Source of the DNA: Kitagawia praeruptora
Taxonomy: Eukaryota; Streptophyta; Magnoliopsida; Apiales; Apiaceae
Assembly (NCBI GenBank): GCA_037693485.1
Contig: CM075353.1
Coordinates: 109,884,501-109,948,500, forward strand
Direction of reading: 5' to 3'
DNA: 64,000 nucleotides
The number at the start of each line of letters is the position of its first letter. Positions within the stretch are counted from its first letter, which is position 1. The notes under the pieces were generated by a model. That model was given only the letters and a program-made list of their open reading frames with translations, was not told the DNA's origin and did not search any database. The translations under genes were made by a program, and so were the position numbers. Positions 32,116-44,180 of this stretch are shown here, in pieces.

Positions 32116-33356
32116 TGTTGAGTATTGAATACAGTAAAAGAATACAGGGGGGGGGGTGAATGGATTCTTGAAATTTTTCTCATTCTTGAATCTGTGTAGT
32201 AAGATATGTGTTTGTGTGTGCAAATATGTAGGTGCGGATAAATAATGACACAAGACACAATATCACTTTAATCTAATATTTTATTAGATAAGGGTTGCTA
32301 CAATCTGTGAATAAAAATGGTAGTATTCTCAGCTTTGTTTTTCTCATAGAGATATATCTTACAGTGTGTATGAAAAACTTCTCTACAACTAAAGAAGTGA
32401 GATTGTATTCTTATAGAACATGAATACAACTCACTTACTACAAATAAGGTTACAGGATAAATTACTTTCTTGTATGTCTATCCTTTTTGAGTAACATCCA
32501 AACGGCTACAGATTTGACTTTGCAAAGTTCTGTTCAGATCCACTTCTTTAGCTCTTTGTCTCTTCTATATCTCTCCAAGCTTCCTTGTAGGCTTTCCAGA
32601 GCACGTTACAGATTGTGGTCCATAAAGTGCATTGGCTTGTTGCAGGTTTCTGACTTGTACAATTTCTTTAGTATTTTGTCTCCAAGAATGTATTTGAGAA
32701 GTGGATAAGTGATTGATTCGAGAACTAGGATTAGATAACTCTGAGTTCTCGAATACTGTTTGATTGACATATCGAATCACTTATCAAATAACACTTTTCT
32801 CCAGGGTTCCTTGAGTTGTCGAATAGAACACTTGACTTGTCGAATCCCTGAGATATCGAATAGCTTTCTGAGTCCTTGAGATATCAAATGGAACTTTGAC
32901 TTGTTGACTTCTTAAGTTCTCGAATAGAGCATTAGATATGTCGAATCTCTGAGATATCGAATGAGATATCGAATAGTTCATTCAGAGATATCGAACAGTG
33001 TCTTCTCAGATATCGAATCTCTGACTTCTCGAATGCTAGACTTCTCGAATAGACAAATGTACTTCTCAAATTGGTACTTAGGCAAATTCTTCATTTCTTC
33101 AAATCCCAACTATGATTATTTGACAGTCTTTATCTTCTTGCTTGAGGCATGAACCTTGGAACTTCTTTCAAGCATTATTCTTGACTTTATGAGTACAGTT
33201 ACACAACTAGGATTTGATGCCTATTACAAGTACAAAACAAATAGAAACTCTACTACTAGAGGTTCCCTCAGTTAAGAGGTCATGTAAGTAATGCAAAGCA
33301 TTACAAATAATTAGGCTTGTTATTAGATGTAAATAGGCATACCTATGTGACTAACA
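32116..33356 (-). repeat. LTR of the minus-strand Sirevirus-like element
   Basis: 1,241 bp, TG...CA on the minus strand. A run of ten G residues lies near the inner end (32147-32157). About a dozen TCGAAT words cluster at 32725-33060. The last 165 bases (33192-33356) also occur at 25711-25873. Confidence 0.75.
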
Positions 33357-33370
33357 ATCTCCCCCAAATT
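33357..33370 (-). promoter_or_regulatory. Polypurine tract of the minus-strand element
   Basis: On the minus strand, TTTGGGGGAGAT directly precedes the LTR start. It is the same tract as at 53285-53296. Confidence 0.85.
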
Positions 33371-33479
33371 GTGAGTAAGACCCTTAGTCACAATTTCATG
33401 TCTGATAACAAGCCTAACATACACAAAGATAAAACTTGAAAAGTACAAGTATGAAATTTGATTGAGAACATGAATGAAA

Positions 33480-36400
33480 TTATAAGTTGAGTAATCTTAC
33501 TATATGGTGAACTACTAGCCATTCATCTTTTGATTCCATCTCCATTGCTTTGGCTTGTAGATCATCATATGCTTTCTGTTTTCTTTCTTTCTCCTTTCTT
33601 GCATTCTCATCCATGGCTTTTATGATCTCTATCATAGCATCCAATTCTTCAAGCAGGATAGAGTTTTTGAAATCTTCAAGTACTGGTTTTAGAATGTTGG
33701 CAGGATAGTGACTGAGTATATTCATTCTTATATTGACATTATCTCCATTTTTTCTCCTATACTTCACCACATAGGGATTAAATTGAACTCTACACAATCC
33801 TTTTGCCCTTAGCTTTTCTGCTTCAACTTCCAGTCTATCAATTTCCTTATCCCTTTCTAGCCATTTCTCAAAACATCCCTTTCTTATCTTCTCAGCATAG
33901 TCTTTCTTCATATTCACAAAATCAATCAGCTTCAGCTTCCATACTCTCTCCACTTTGTCTTCAGAATCCAATAATGCAATGATTCTTTCTATTTCATATA
34001 GCTTGCCCCAATTTTGACACTGTCCTTGTTTGAATTTCTTCTCCCTTCCATCAGTATATTTAATCTCAAGGCAGTTATTCATAATGGCAACATAGTAGAT
34101 TCTTTGAGCTCTTAGATATTGCAATTGGTCTTCATCAAAGTCTTCATCAAGTGGTTGGAGTTTTAGTCCTGGATAGATAGTTAGGGTTCTAGACTTGGGT
34201 ATCTTCACTCTTCTTGCAGCTTGTTTGAATTTGACCTTTTTCACTTGGTGGCTTGGCAGAAACTTGTGACCTTTACTTGTAGACCATTGTAGTACTCCAT
34301 TAGCAGTTTGCTTTTGGAAACATACACCTGGTTTCTTGATTTGAATCCTCTTCTCTTCTTGAGATGGAAAAACAGTTGCAGAAGCCATTGAATCAGATTT
34401 TGGTAGGTCATTACTAATAGCGTTCACCCTAGACTTAGAGTCTTGTGTTGTGGTGAGTTTATTGCTAGCAATGCCTAAGGCTTGCTGTTTTCCAATTTTC
34501 CTCTCATAGACTTTACCTTGGTCATCACCATCTTTCTTATCCTTGCTATCTTTCTTCTTCTCATCTTTACCACCCTTATCACTCCTGCGATGTCTTCTCC
34601 TCCCATCACTTTTGTCTTCATCTTTATCATCCTTATTTCTCCTAGGCTGAGCCATTTCTGGAATTGCACCAGTAGCAATGAAAGATATGAGAATGTGCAA
34701 TGCTTCTACTTCTTCAGCATTTCTGATTCCATCCTTCTTCTGCATTTGATCAATGATGGCAATAATAAGTCTGTGATTTCGAGGAGTGAGATCATTGGGA
34801 ATGACCAATTGATTAATGTCTTCAATTTTGGTGCCAGACTGATAGATGATAGTCCATGGTTTCTTAATCACTTCTGGCAGCCTTGAAAGTTGGCCATTCC
34901 TCAAGTCATCATACAGACTTTTATTGTTCTCATTTTTCTTCTCAATAAGCTCAATCAGTGCATCTATCTCTGAGTGTTTTAAGGCTTGTAGAGTCTTGTA
35001 GGTTAGATGTCATATCTTGGAATTGGACACCATCATTATCTCCTTGATCCATAATCCATCTATCTTCCTGAGTATCACAGTGAGATATTCAATCTGATCC
35101 TTCAAGCTCCTCGGATAAAATTGAGTGTCACCAGCCTATTCCCTTGAGACTTTCAGAAACTCCAAGAATGCTTCATCATGATAGACATTTGAATTTGCAA
35201 CTTCTTGTAGCTTGGCCTCAATAACCACCTTTACTTCTACAGGCTTGACACTTTCAGATTTGGAGGATGGAGGTTTATCAGATGGCATGCTCCATGCAAC
35301 CATTATAGTTGTGATGGATTGTTTTTGACCACTTGGAGTAATGACATGCACAGTTGGAAGAGAAACCACTAGCAGAGAGGTTGGCTGCTCATCAACTTTG
35401 GATTTCCCTTTTCCTGGCACATGAGTAGTTTTCTCTTTTGTTCTTGGATGACCACCCTCATTGATCGTTATGCCTTTTTCTTGAGGTGTCTCCCCCTTAG
35501 TCTGAGGCTCCCCCTTTGGTTTTGAGTTCCTTAATATCCTCTTCTCTCCCTTAGGATTGTTGTCAGGCACAGAGGCTGTAGGAGTGACCTTTGGGGTTGA
35601 AGATTCTCAGGTAGAGGGAGACCCATGTGCTTCATCATTGCAGACAACATTAATTGCTGATGCAGAAGAACATCAGCTGTGGTGGTGGCTTGAGTGCTCA
35701 ACTGCTCATTAGAGTTGCAACTTTGTCTGTCAAATGAGCATTGGATTCTTTGAGAGAAACTACCTTCTTTTCAAGAGTATCCACTTTAGTGAATAGCTCA
35801 TTGGCCTTAAAACCAGATAGGGATTGATCTTGCAGTCTCTTCACTTCATACTTGGACATCTCATGCACAGGGACCTCAGTCACCAGCTTATCTCCATATT
35901 GATTTTTAAAGATGGTCCTGAGCATGGCATTGGCATCAGTTGTCTGATCAGATAGAACTTGAAATTTATGCCCCAGACCTGTGACAACATCCTTTAGTAG
36001 AGCTAGACCATTATCCATCTTGGTGCAGGTGGTGTTGCAGTGTTTGAGGTCCTTGAAAACATTGTCTAGCCGAGGGAATTTTGCATCAAAGGCCCTCTTG
36101 ATTTCTTCCACTGTAGTGGCTGTCTTATCACACACTCTGTTGACTTCAGTTTTGACTCCCTTTCCAAGATAGTGTGCAGCCTTGAGGAATCCCTTGTGTG
36201 AATCATTCATAGATTCTTACACTTCACCAGGAGTAAGAGATTTGGCATTGGAGCCCAGTGAAGTGATGTATTCCTCTCTAAGATATTGAAGAGCTTCATC
36301 AAGAGTAATATCATATTTTCCTTGCAACCAGGCATCTACATTGCCATCTCTCTTAGCATCATCAATTATCTTTGCCTTTTGCATTTCCACATCATCTCTA

Positions 36401-38075
36401 TGGCATAGCAGAATGGCTTCATAGTCTGGATTAGGCATGTTGGAGGTGACCAAGTTCTGAGCTATCTTGACAAACTCAGGAATTTGATCCACAACTAAGC
36501 TTTGAAGTGCTTCAACCGTCAATTGTGGTGGAACAGATCCTGATCCTGAAGCACTGTCATGTTGCACAGGCTTCAGCCATTATGACATAAAGTCAGAGCT
36601 AGAGCTAGGCAAGCTAGACTCCTCAGTTACAGATGCAACTTCTGTAACCGGATGGATTGACTCTACTACTGTTGTCTCCATAAGAGTGGGATGAGTTACA
36701 ACAGTAGTTGACACAAGCACAGAGTCTCTAGTGAAAACTAGTGAATCCTCTATGTTTGTGATGGTGTCATCAGGATATGCCCCAGCATGCATTCCCTCAC
36801 CATCTGAATGTGGTTTCTGGGTGGTGAGCAAAGTGTCATGCACTAAGTCACTTGAGTCCATTGGCTCACCAAGAGAAAAGAATTCTTGGTGATCAATGCC
36901 TTGCTCTTCAATTTCTTGAATTACAGGCTCCAAAGAAATTTGAGATGTAGATTCTGGAAGAGAAGTGTCTTTTAGAATGGATTTTGGTAACTCCCCCTGA
37001 GAAATAGAGGGAGTTTCAAGTGTGATGTGCTCTCCACTCAGTGTTGTGACAGCCTTATCACTCCCAGGTGCTGACTCTTTACAAATAGGTGCATTAGGGA
37101 GGATGCTTGATTCTATAGATGCACCCTGTTGAGAGGATACATCTAGTGAACTGTGTGCCCCTGATTTTACAACTTCAGCCATTTGTGTGACTGAAGAGGT
37201 GGTTTTAGATTTCTTCTTCTTTGGCCTCTTCAAGGGTGACTCAGGTTCCTCACTTTCTACACCTAATTCTACAGCCAATGCTGCTTCAAATAAGATGGTT
37301 AAAGGTGCAGAAGCAACCTGTTTTCTCTTCTTCTCCTTTTTACTAACACCACCCTGTTGAGAGGATGATGTAGGTGGCTCTGTGTTTGGTAGAGTGTTTG
37401 GCTGAGGTGGTTGGTTAGCAAGCCCTGGGTTAGCATTTTGTTCTACTTGCTTGGGCTGTGCTAACTGTGACTTTGAGTCAAATGTTGGCATGTTGTGGGG
37501 GTAAGTCCTAAACAAACCCTTCATATGGGGAGTTATGTTAAGTCTTACATCCACATCATTCATAGTCTCCAAATTACCAAAAATGAGTTCGGTCATGGAT
37601 TTAAGATAGCCTATTCTATTTCTGTCTATCCCAGGTAATTCAATCAGTTTATCATTTTTCAAATTAAGTACAGATTGAATAAAGCGAGGGAAGAAAATTT
37701 CAGTACCTCTCTTGGTTGAGTTCTTACCAAGTCTCCCATACAACTCCTGCATAATGAGTTGACCAACATTGATCTTTTTCCCATAAGCTAAGGCATAGCC
37801 TATTTGCTGTGCAGGGGCGCTGATTTGATCATAGCTTGACTTCCTTGCAGTGAAGACTTGAAGGATGGTGGCAAAGACATAACTCCATTCCTTCCTCAAG
37901 AACTTCCTATTTAAGTGACAAATTTGATTTCCTCGGAGTAGTGAATGAAATCAAAGAAGTCCTCCAATTCACCATTTGTAGCTTGATCATCATACACTTC
38001 CTGTTGTAAGCCCAGTGCTTGATTCATGTCTTCAGTGGTGATAGTAATTTCCTTGTCCTGAATCTTGAAGTAGAT
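33480..38075 (-). pseudogene. Broken env-like ORF of a Sirevirus-like element
   Basis: Minus-strand open pieces at 37911-38114, 36580-37899, 36217-36567, 35698-36210, 35136-35570 and 33480-34904 follow each other as one interrupted protein. The N-terminal piece (RKEWSYVFATILQVFTARK, then QIGYALAYGKKINVGQLI) aligns with the plus-strand env-like protein at 49454 (RKEWSFFFDCITRAFGKKT, then QIGHALLYGGNFDFGRLV). The C-terminal piece (LRAQRIYYVAIMNN...DGREKKF) aligns with 52523-53161. The middle is Pro/Ser/Lys-rich with a predicted coiled coil (LFTKVDTLEKKVVSLKES). Stops near 36578 and 36215 and frame shifts near 37905 and 35640 break it. The env label is positional (between pol and 3' LTR in Sireviruses); I see no signal peptide or membrane span. 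Confidence 0.75.
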
Positions 38076-38082
38076 TATATAC

Positions 38083-39402
38083 GATTTTATTCTCATATTT
38101 ATTGTGTTTTGCACTAATTTGGATTTTTATTTAATAGATTTTATTATTTTATTGTAGGAAATAAAGAATTCATGACTTGGAAGGATTTGGAGCAAAAAGA
38201 GCTATTTTGGAGATAAAATAGGAGAAAATTCGTATTATTGGGCTACACGGGCTGTTCTACACTGTTTGGGCCGTATCTTGTGTTCCAGAAGTCAGAATTT
38301 GACGATCTTACAGTCCACGCGAAGCTTGTAGAATTATCTTTAATTCAGAGGTGGTCCAGTAAGCAAAATCCAACTGGAAGAGCCCAGAAACAGAGGAGAA
38401 AAAGAAGTGACGAATTTTACAAGGAATCCTATTCAGTTATGGAATCCTACTTGTAATTTATTTAGAGTATTAAAATACTTTTATTGGGCAAGACTTTTAG
38501 AGCCTATATAAACACATCTAGGGTATTATTTTATGAGGAGGAAGAAGGAAGAGGTAATATTAGATCAGATAATATAGTTTACAGTAGAGTATTATTATTA
38601 ATTGGAGATGTAGAGAAACACCATGACTCTTCTTTTGGGTGACAACATTGAAGTTTGAAGGTTTTGTTCTCTTAATCTTTTCTTTGTTCTTATTAGTTTA
38701 ATTATTTTTTCTTGTTTTACTAGTTGTTTTACTTGTTTAATTATTAGCGAGTAGTTATTTCTAGGGCTTAAAGGGAAGCCATGTTTGCACTAATATTGGC
38801 ATGATTTTCATAGTGGTTTGATTGGTTATGGTTAATTCTGATTGATATGTTTTAATCATTAATTTGTGTAATTGGCCAATATCATGGATTAATTATATGC
38901 AAATAGGGGTATGGATCGAGAGATTTACTTACTAGAGGCACACATACGATTAGCAGAATTGAATTTGAGTGCGGAAGCATCATTGGATTTCTGAGAGCGT
39001 TAATTCTTGGAAGAGATTAACTTGACTCTAATTACCTGATTGATTGAATTACTAAAAGTGGTTAAATGTGTTGAATGTTTCGAGAGTATTAATACTTGAA
39101 AGAGATTAACATACTCTAGTTATAGGATCACATTGATTGCTTTAGCTTAAGAGCCAATTGTGTAAGCATGGTGGACCTGATTGCCCTAGGTTTTAAATAA
39201 TTTGTTTATCATCTGTTTAATTAGTGTTAATTTAGTTTAATTAGTTAATTAATAATTTCACATATTCGTATGACCCTTGAAACAATTAGCGATAACTGAA
39301 AAAGAATTAGTAGAACCTGTCTCCTTGTGGATTCGACCCGCTTGCCATTTGTACTAGCAATAGACACCGTGCGCTTGCGGTTAGGTATAATTTGACACAT
39401 CA
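38083..39402 (+). repeat. LTR1 of the array, missing its first ~30 bp
   Basis: Matches LTR2 from GATTTTATTCTC onward with equal length to the end (ATTTGACACATCA). The first 32 bases present in LTR2 and LTR3 are replaced by env-like sequence of the minus-strand element. TATATAAAC lies at 38505-38513. By eye it differs from LTR2 at about 18 sites. Confidence 0.88.
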
Positions 39403-39408
39403 AGTTTT

Positions 39409-39426
39409 TGGCGCCGCTGCCGGGGA
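39409..39426 (+). promoter_or_regulatory. Primer-binding site, tRNA-Asp type
   Basis: TGGCGCCGCTGCCGGGGA, about six bases after the LTR. Close to the complement of plant tRNA-Asp as I recall it, with one or two mismatches. The same site is at 57602; the copy at 63317 has one extra G-to-A change. Confidence 0.75.
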
Positions 39427-39555
39427 GACAGCGAGTTTCTATTGATTTTAATTTAGTTGTTTAGATTGTTTCCATTGTCTCATTGGAACTTTAGTTCCAA
39501 TTGAGGCGAATTTTACTGCGTTTTCTTGGCTTTGTTGAGTGTCTACAGGTTTGCA

Positions 39556-40929
39556 ATGGGTGAAGTTGATACTTTTGCACTCTTATCTTCCCTAGTAGAG
39601 GCACATACTCGAGAGATTGCCATGTCGAAGACTACAGAGCCCACTATACGTCCAATGAGTATCAATGAGATGTCACAAGTGGCCCCTAAAACTTACAACT
39701 TCTGTCAAGTTTGTGGTATTCAGGGTCACTATGGTTTTGAATGCTCTTACAATGTCTATAATTCTCAGAGTGCTCAGTTGGGACAAATGAATTCTTTTGA
39801 AGAAGGATATGGGTACAATCAGTATTCAAACACTTTTGATCAAGAATGCGTGAATCAACCAGATTTCTACTACCAGGACAATGGTGCTCAAAATTTTTCA
39901 TATCATAATCAGCAACAGTTTGAGCAACAATATTATCAGTCATATGAGCAACCGCCATAGCAAGAATATCAATATCCTCCTCTACAAGAAAATCTACATG
40001 TTTCTCAACCCAGTGTAGATGTGCAAGCTGATCAGACAAATGAGATGTGGGATATCTTGAATAAACTGCTAAAGAGTTTTGAAGAATTAAAGACTCAAAG
40101 TTTGGCGATTGAATCTCAAATTGCACAGTTGGCTAACTCTTCTACTACAGGGCAGCTCGACTATTTACAATCATCATCTATCCGATCCGAAGAGGACCTG
40201 ACTGCTATCAATCTCACAAGCGATCAGGAATATGATAGTTTCTCCATGTATGTTGATGATGAGGCCATTGATAAAGAGAAGGAGCATGCCACCGATGACG
40301 AGATCAATGATGTTGCTGCTACCAAGGACAATGTGACTGATGATGAGGCTACAAAAGAAAGCAATACAAAGATGGTTGTTGTTTCTCTTCCACAACCTGT
40401 GCCTTAGCTACCATGTATTGATAAATTTGCTCTCGATCTAGCCTCTACTTACAAGGCTTCTTTGCTCAAGAACACTAATTTCAAGGTTGATGTGATAACA
40501 AATATTGTCCAAGATGATATTTCTCAAATTTTGGTTGAGGATCCATACAAAGTGGCTCATACGTTTCAAGCTCGAGAAGAGGGAGAAGATGGAAGTGTCT
40601 TATTAGCCAATGATGTGATAAGCCAAGATGTCCGAATGACTCAAGTGAAAGTGAAGAGTGAAGAAAAGCCACCACCAGAACCTCCACCTTATGTCAAGGG
40701 AGTTCAATATTTTCGTGGTGTTGAATTTTATCGTTGTTTTATCACAAAGTTTTCCAAAACTGCACAAGCACTCTCTCTATTGCTTATTAATGACATATTT
40801 TATTTTACTGATGCTTGTTTGGAGACTTTCTGCAGGATAAAGACAACCACAGATGTTCTTGATACTTTTTGTGGTGACGAGTTTATGATCGAGAAAGTGG
40901 ATATTACGCCTTCATCGGAGTATTTTTGA
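39556..40929 (+). pseudogene. Gag-RT-tail fusion ORF, unit 1 (two nonsense changes)
   Basis: Same length and frame as the open copy at 57749-59122. Two TAG stops (39958-39960 and 40405-40407) sit where unit 2 has CAG (58151 and 58598). Both are C-to-T changes at CHG sites, consistent with deamination of methylated cytosine in a silenced copy. The only start in good context is the ATG at 39556; the frame is open upstream to a TTG at 39526. Confidence 0.85.
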
Positions 40930-40962
40930 GGAGGTCAAGCTAATGACTCTAAATAAGCGCTG

Positions 40963-41095
40963 CTTGGGAGGCAACCCAAGATTTCATTGAAGGATCGGTG
41001 CACTTCATGCTTTTGCATATGGGAGTACTTCTTTCCTTCTCTTTCATATATAGTAGAATTGTTTAGTTATTTGTTCAACCCAAGCCTTGTTGGGT
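40963..41095 (+). other. Two short hairpins after the fusion ORF
   Basis: CTTGGG-AGGCAA-CCCAAG (40963-40980) and ACCCAA-GCCTTG-TTGGGT (41078-41095). Both are repeated in unit 2. The stems are mutually complementary, so alternative pairing between them is possible. Confidence 0.65.
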
Positions 41096-41129
41096 ACATT
41101 ACTCTTTATTCTTAAAAAAAAAGCAGAAT

Positions 41130-41300
41130 TTCAGGATGCGCCAGCGCATCAGGCGCCATCAGCGCGCAGGAGCGCCACAGTAACGCAGAAGACGTCTGCG
41201 CATCAGGCGCCAACACGCAAGACGGACCCGCGCAACAGCGCTTTGCCACGCCTCTCACCCCTGTAACGCAGCCACAAGCTGCGTGACAACCCCTCTGTCC
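41130..41300 (+). repeat. GC-rich CpG-dense segment
   Basis: A GC-rich island in AT-rich DNA, with GCGCATCAGGCGCCA occurring twice (about 41144 and 41197) and many CG dinucleotides. Unit 2 has the same segment (about 59330-59490) with one CG changed to TG. Confidence 0.75.
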
Positions 41301-41356
41301 AGAATTTTTCCCGAAAATTGTGTTTTTGCTCACAAATTCAACCCCAAATTTTATCC

Positions 41357-41872
41357 TGTTTGAAATGATTGATGAGAACAGTGTTTGGAAGCTAAAGTAA
41401 CAAAACAGAGTTTAGCTGGAAGCAGTCAGAGTTTAGTTAAACACTGACTGGAAGCGCAACAGAGGTTGTTAAACTCTGTAGCGGAAGTGTCTGAAGAGTC
41501 AACAATGTTTGAAGATTGATACAAGATAAATATGGAAGCAATATCTTTGAAGATTGGAAAGCTGTCAAAGAGATTGAGTTGACTTGGAAGACTTGAAGCA
41601 ATCGTGATTGATATCAATTGTATAGCTTAATTATAGGAGAATCAATTACTGATTGTACGAAGCTGTATGTTTTATAAATACAGTTAGGTTAACCCTAGAA
41701 GGGTATCGAACATTGAGAAATTCATTGATTGTAACCTAAGCAGCTCTCTGTGATATTTTACATCACTGAGAGAGGATTTGTTAATTCCAAACAGTTTTTA
41801 AGTATTAAACAGTGTGTTCTTGTTAAGTTACTCATACAGTATTTGATTACTTATTGTGTATTCGACCTAACA
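41357..41872 (+). repeat. 5' LTR of the Sirevirus
   Basis: TGTTTGAAATG...CCTAACA. TATAAATA at 41673-41680. Contains CAGAGTTT twice and AAACTCTG once, the word that recurs through the whole element. Confidence 0.94.
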
Positions 41873-41874
41873 AG

Positions 41875-41887
41875 TGGTATCAGAGCC
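41875..41887 (+). promoter_or_regulatory. Initiator-Met primer-binding site of the Sirevirus
   Basis: TGGTATCAGAGCC, two bases after the LTR. Confidence 0.92.
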
Positions 41888-41934
41888 AATCTGTTACTTT
41901 ATTACAGTTAAAGATCCAAACACAATAGTAATCA

Positions 41935-44171
41935 ATGGCAGAGATACCTCCACCATCTGAGAAAGCCCCTACTACTGTTAGTAGGTATGAAACGATTAGG
42001 GTTCCTATACTTATGCCATCAGAGTATGCAATTTGGAAGGTGAAGATGACCATGTTTCTGGAGGCTACAGATCCAGAATATCTTGATAGAATTAATGAAG
42101 GTCCTCACAAACCTACAAAGTTATCTGCTGCTGCTGCTGGTGAGGAATCAAAGGTCATTCCAAAAGAAAAGAAAGATCTAACTGCTGAGGATCTTTCATC
42201 TATTGCAAAGGATGCAAAAGTAAGACATTTACTTCACAGTGCTTTAGACAATGTTATGTCTAATAAAGTGATTAATTGCACAACTGCAAAGGAAATATGG
42301 GATGCACTTGAGGTTAGGTGTCAAGGAACTCCTGCAATCAAGAAAAACAGAAGAAACATACTCACTCAGGAGTATGAGCATTTTGAGGCAAAGTCTGAAG
42401 AAACCATGACAGAAACATTTGACAGATTCTGTAAACTGCTCAATGATTTGTCATTGGTTAACAAAGAGTATGATTTAGAAGACTCAAATCTCAAGTTTCT
42501 TCTTTCTCTACCTGAAAAGTGGGATGTGAAAACAACCACCATAAGAGATAACTATGAACTTGGTGAAACAGAGATTGATGAAATTTATGGAATGCTCAAA
42601 ACCCATGAATTGGAATTGGAGCAGAGAAACAAAAGATCAAGTAGAAAGTCAAAATCTGTTGCTCTTAAGGTTGAGGAGAAACCATTAAAGAAGGAAGCAT
42701 CAAGGAGAAAGGCAAAAGGAAAAGCTTTAGTCATACACTCAGAAAGTGAGTCATCAAACACTGATGTTGACTCAAACACAGATGGAACATCTGATTCTGA
42801 AGATGATGAAGAGATGATGCAAATGGCTGCATTGATGGTAAAGACCTTCAAGAAGATGGGATTCAAGAACTTCAAGAAGGGAAAGAGATTCTCCAAGGAT
42901 TACTCTAAGTCTGACAAGAAAAATTTCAAGAAATCTGAGGGAAAAGACTTCAAATCTGGTAAGAAAGATAAGTCTGAGATTCAATGCTACAAGTGTAAGG
43001 AGATGGGTCACTATGCTCCTGAGTGCAAGAAGGGTAAAACTGAAAAGGCACTCTACACCAAAGGCAGAGATTGGGCAGACACTTCAGATTCAGATGAGGA
43101 AGTCAACTATGCACTCATGGCTACTACTCAGAATGAAGATGATGATCTAAAGGTACCCCCAACTACCTATGCTTATAATACTGATAATATAACTGAATTG
43201 AGAATTTATCTTAAAGCATTACATATCAGTTATAGGGATCAGACTTTAGAAAATGAGAGGATAAAAAATGAGTGCTCTCAACTCAAAGAGAGAAACAAAC
43301 TTGTTGAGGAACAGCTTGAAAACATGAATAAAGTTCAGAAAGAAAGAGATGTGCTGTGTTTATTGAACAGGAGTTGCTAGGTAAGTATAAGCAACTAGAA
43401 TCTGAATTGGAGGATACTAAACACATTATTAAAACTTGGACACACTCTGGTAAAGACACTCAAGAAGTGTTTCAGTCAGATACAGTAGGTCTAGGTTACT
43501 CTGAAGGAGATGAACTTAGATTTGAAAATTTGGTAAAAGTTAGACCACATCGTTCATCTGAAGGTAATGTTATGGGAACAGGAGGACCTAAGACTGAAGC
43601 TGAGAAAAAGGCTGTTAAAGAATCATATGCTAAGACTTTTGTTAAAGAGGTTAACATTGGTTTAATGACAGATAAACAACTCAAGCATAAGCTTAAAGAG
43701 ATAAAATCTGTCAACAAACAGAGAATGCCTAGGAAAAACAAAAATGGAAAGGTAGGCATAACATCAAGAATTAAGCCAATGCTTGCTTCATTAGCTCCTA
43801 AAAAAACATGCTTTAATTGTGGTAGCACTAATCATCTTGCTAGTTTCTGCAGTAAGAATAAGAACATTAATTCTTTGCTCTCTAAAACTGCAGTAAAAAA
43901 TGATTATGTGAGAACTAGACCACATACTTTATGTAAACACTGTGGAAGTACATGGCATTCTATTTACACTTGCAGAGATTATCATGCTATTTACTATAAT
44001 TACTATGAACCCAAGCCAAATTTGAAATGGGTTAAAGTAAACTCTGCAAATGTAAACTCTGAAAAAGTTAGCTTAAACTCTGATAATGTGAATTCCGCTG
44101 CAAAAGCTAACAGAATCAAGAAAGCCAAAGGATCCAAGCAAGTCTGGATCCTTAAAACTAATAATCAGTGA
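41935..44171 (+). pseudogene. gag: Gag of the Sirevirus, one frameshift
   Basis: The first part (41935-43380, 481 codons) has a copia Gag start (YAIWKVKMTMFLEATD), a UBN2-type capsid region (about 110-220), a Lys-rich region, and zinc knuckle 1, CYKCKEMGHYAPEC (residues 351-364). Near 43350 the frame shifts, and the protein continues from about 43356 in another frame through a coiled-coil-like stretch to two more knuckles, CFNCGSTNHLASFC and CKHCGSTWHSIYTC, ending in TGA at 44169-44171. Three zinc knuckles are consistent with a long Sirevirus Gag. The shift lies in a TGTGCTGTGTTT context and looks like a simple indel; nothing suggests programmed shifting. Confidence 0.88.
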
Positions 44172-44180
44172 TTGTTGTGA

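Larger units (their letters stand above)
32116..38080 (-). mobile_element. 3' part of a Sirevirus-like copia element, minus strand
   Basis: Read right to left it contains a broken env-like region, a purine tract TTGGGGGAGAT, and an LTR beginning TGTTAGTCAC at 33356 and ending CAACA at 32116. The tract and the LTR start are the same type as in the 41357 Sirevirus. Gag, pol and the other LTR are absent. The right limit is the junction with LTR1 of the Athila-like array at about 38075-38083. Confidence 0.8.
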
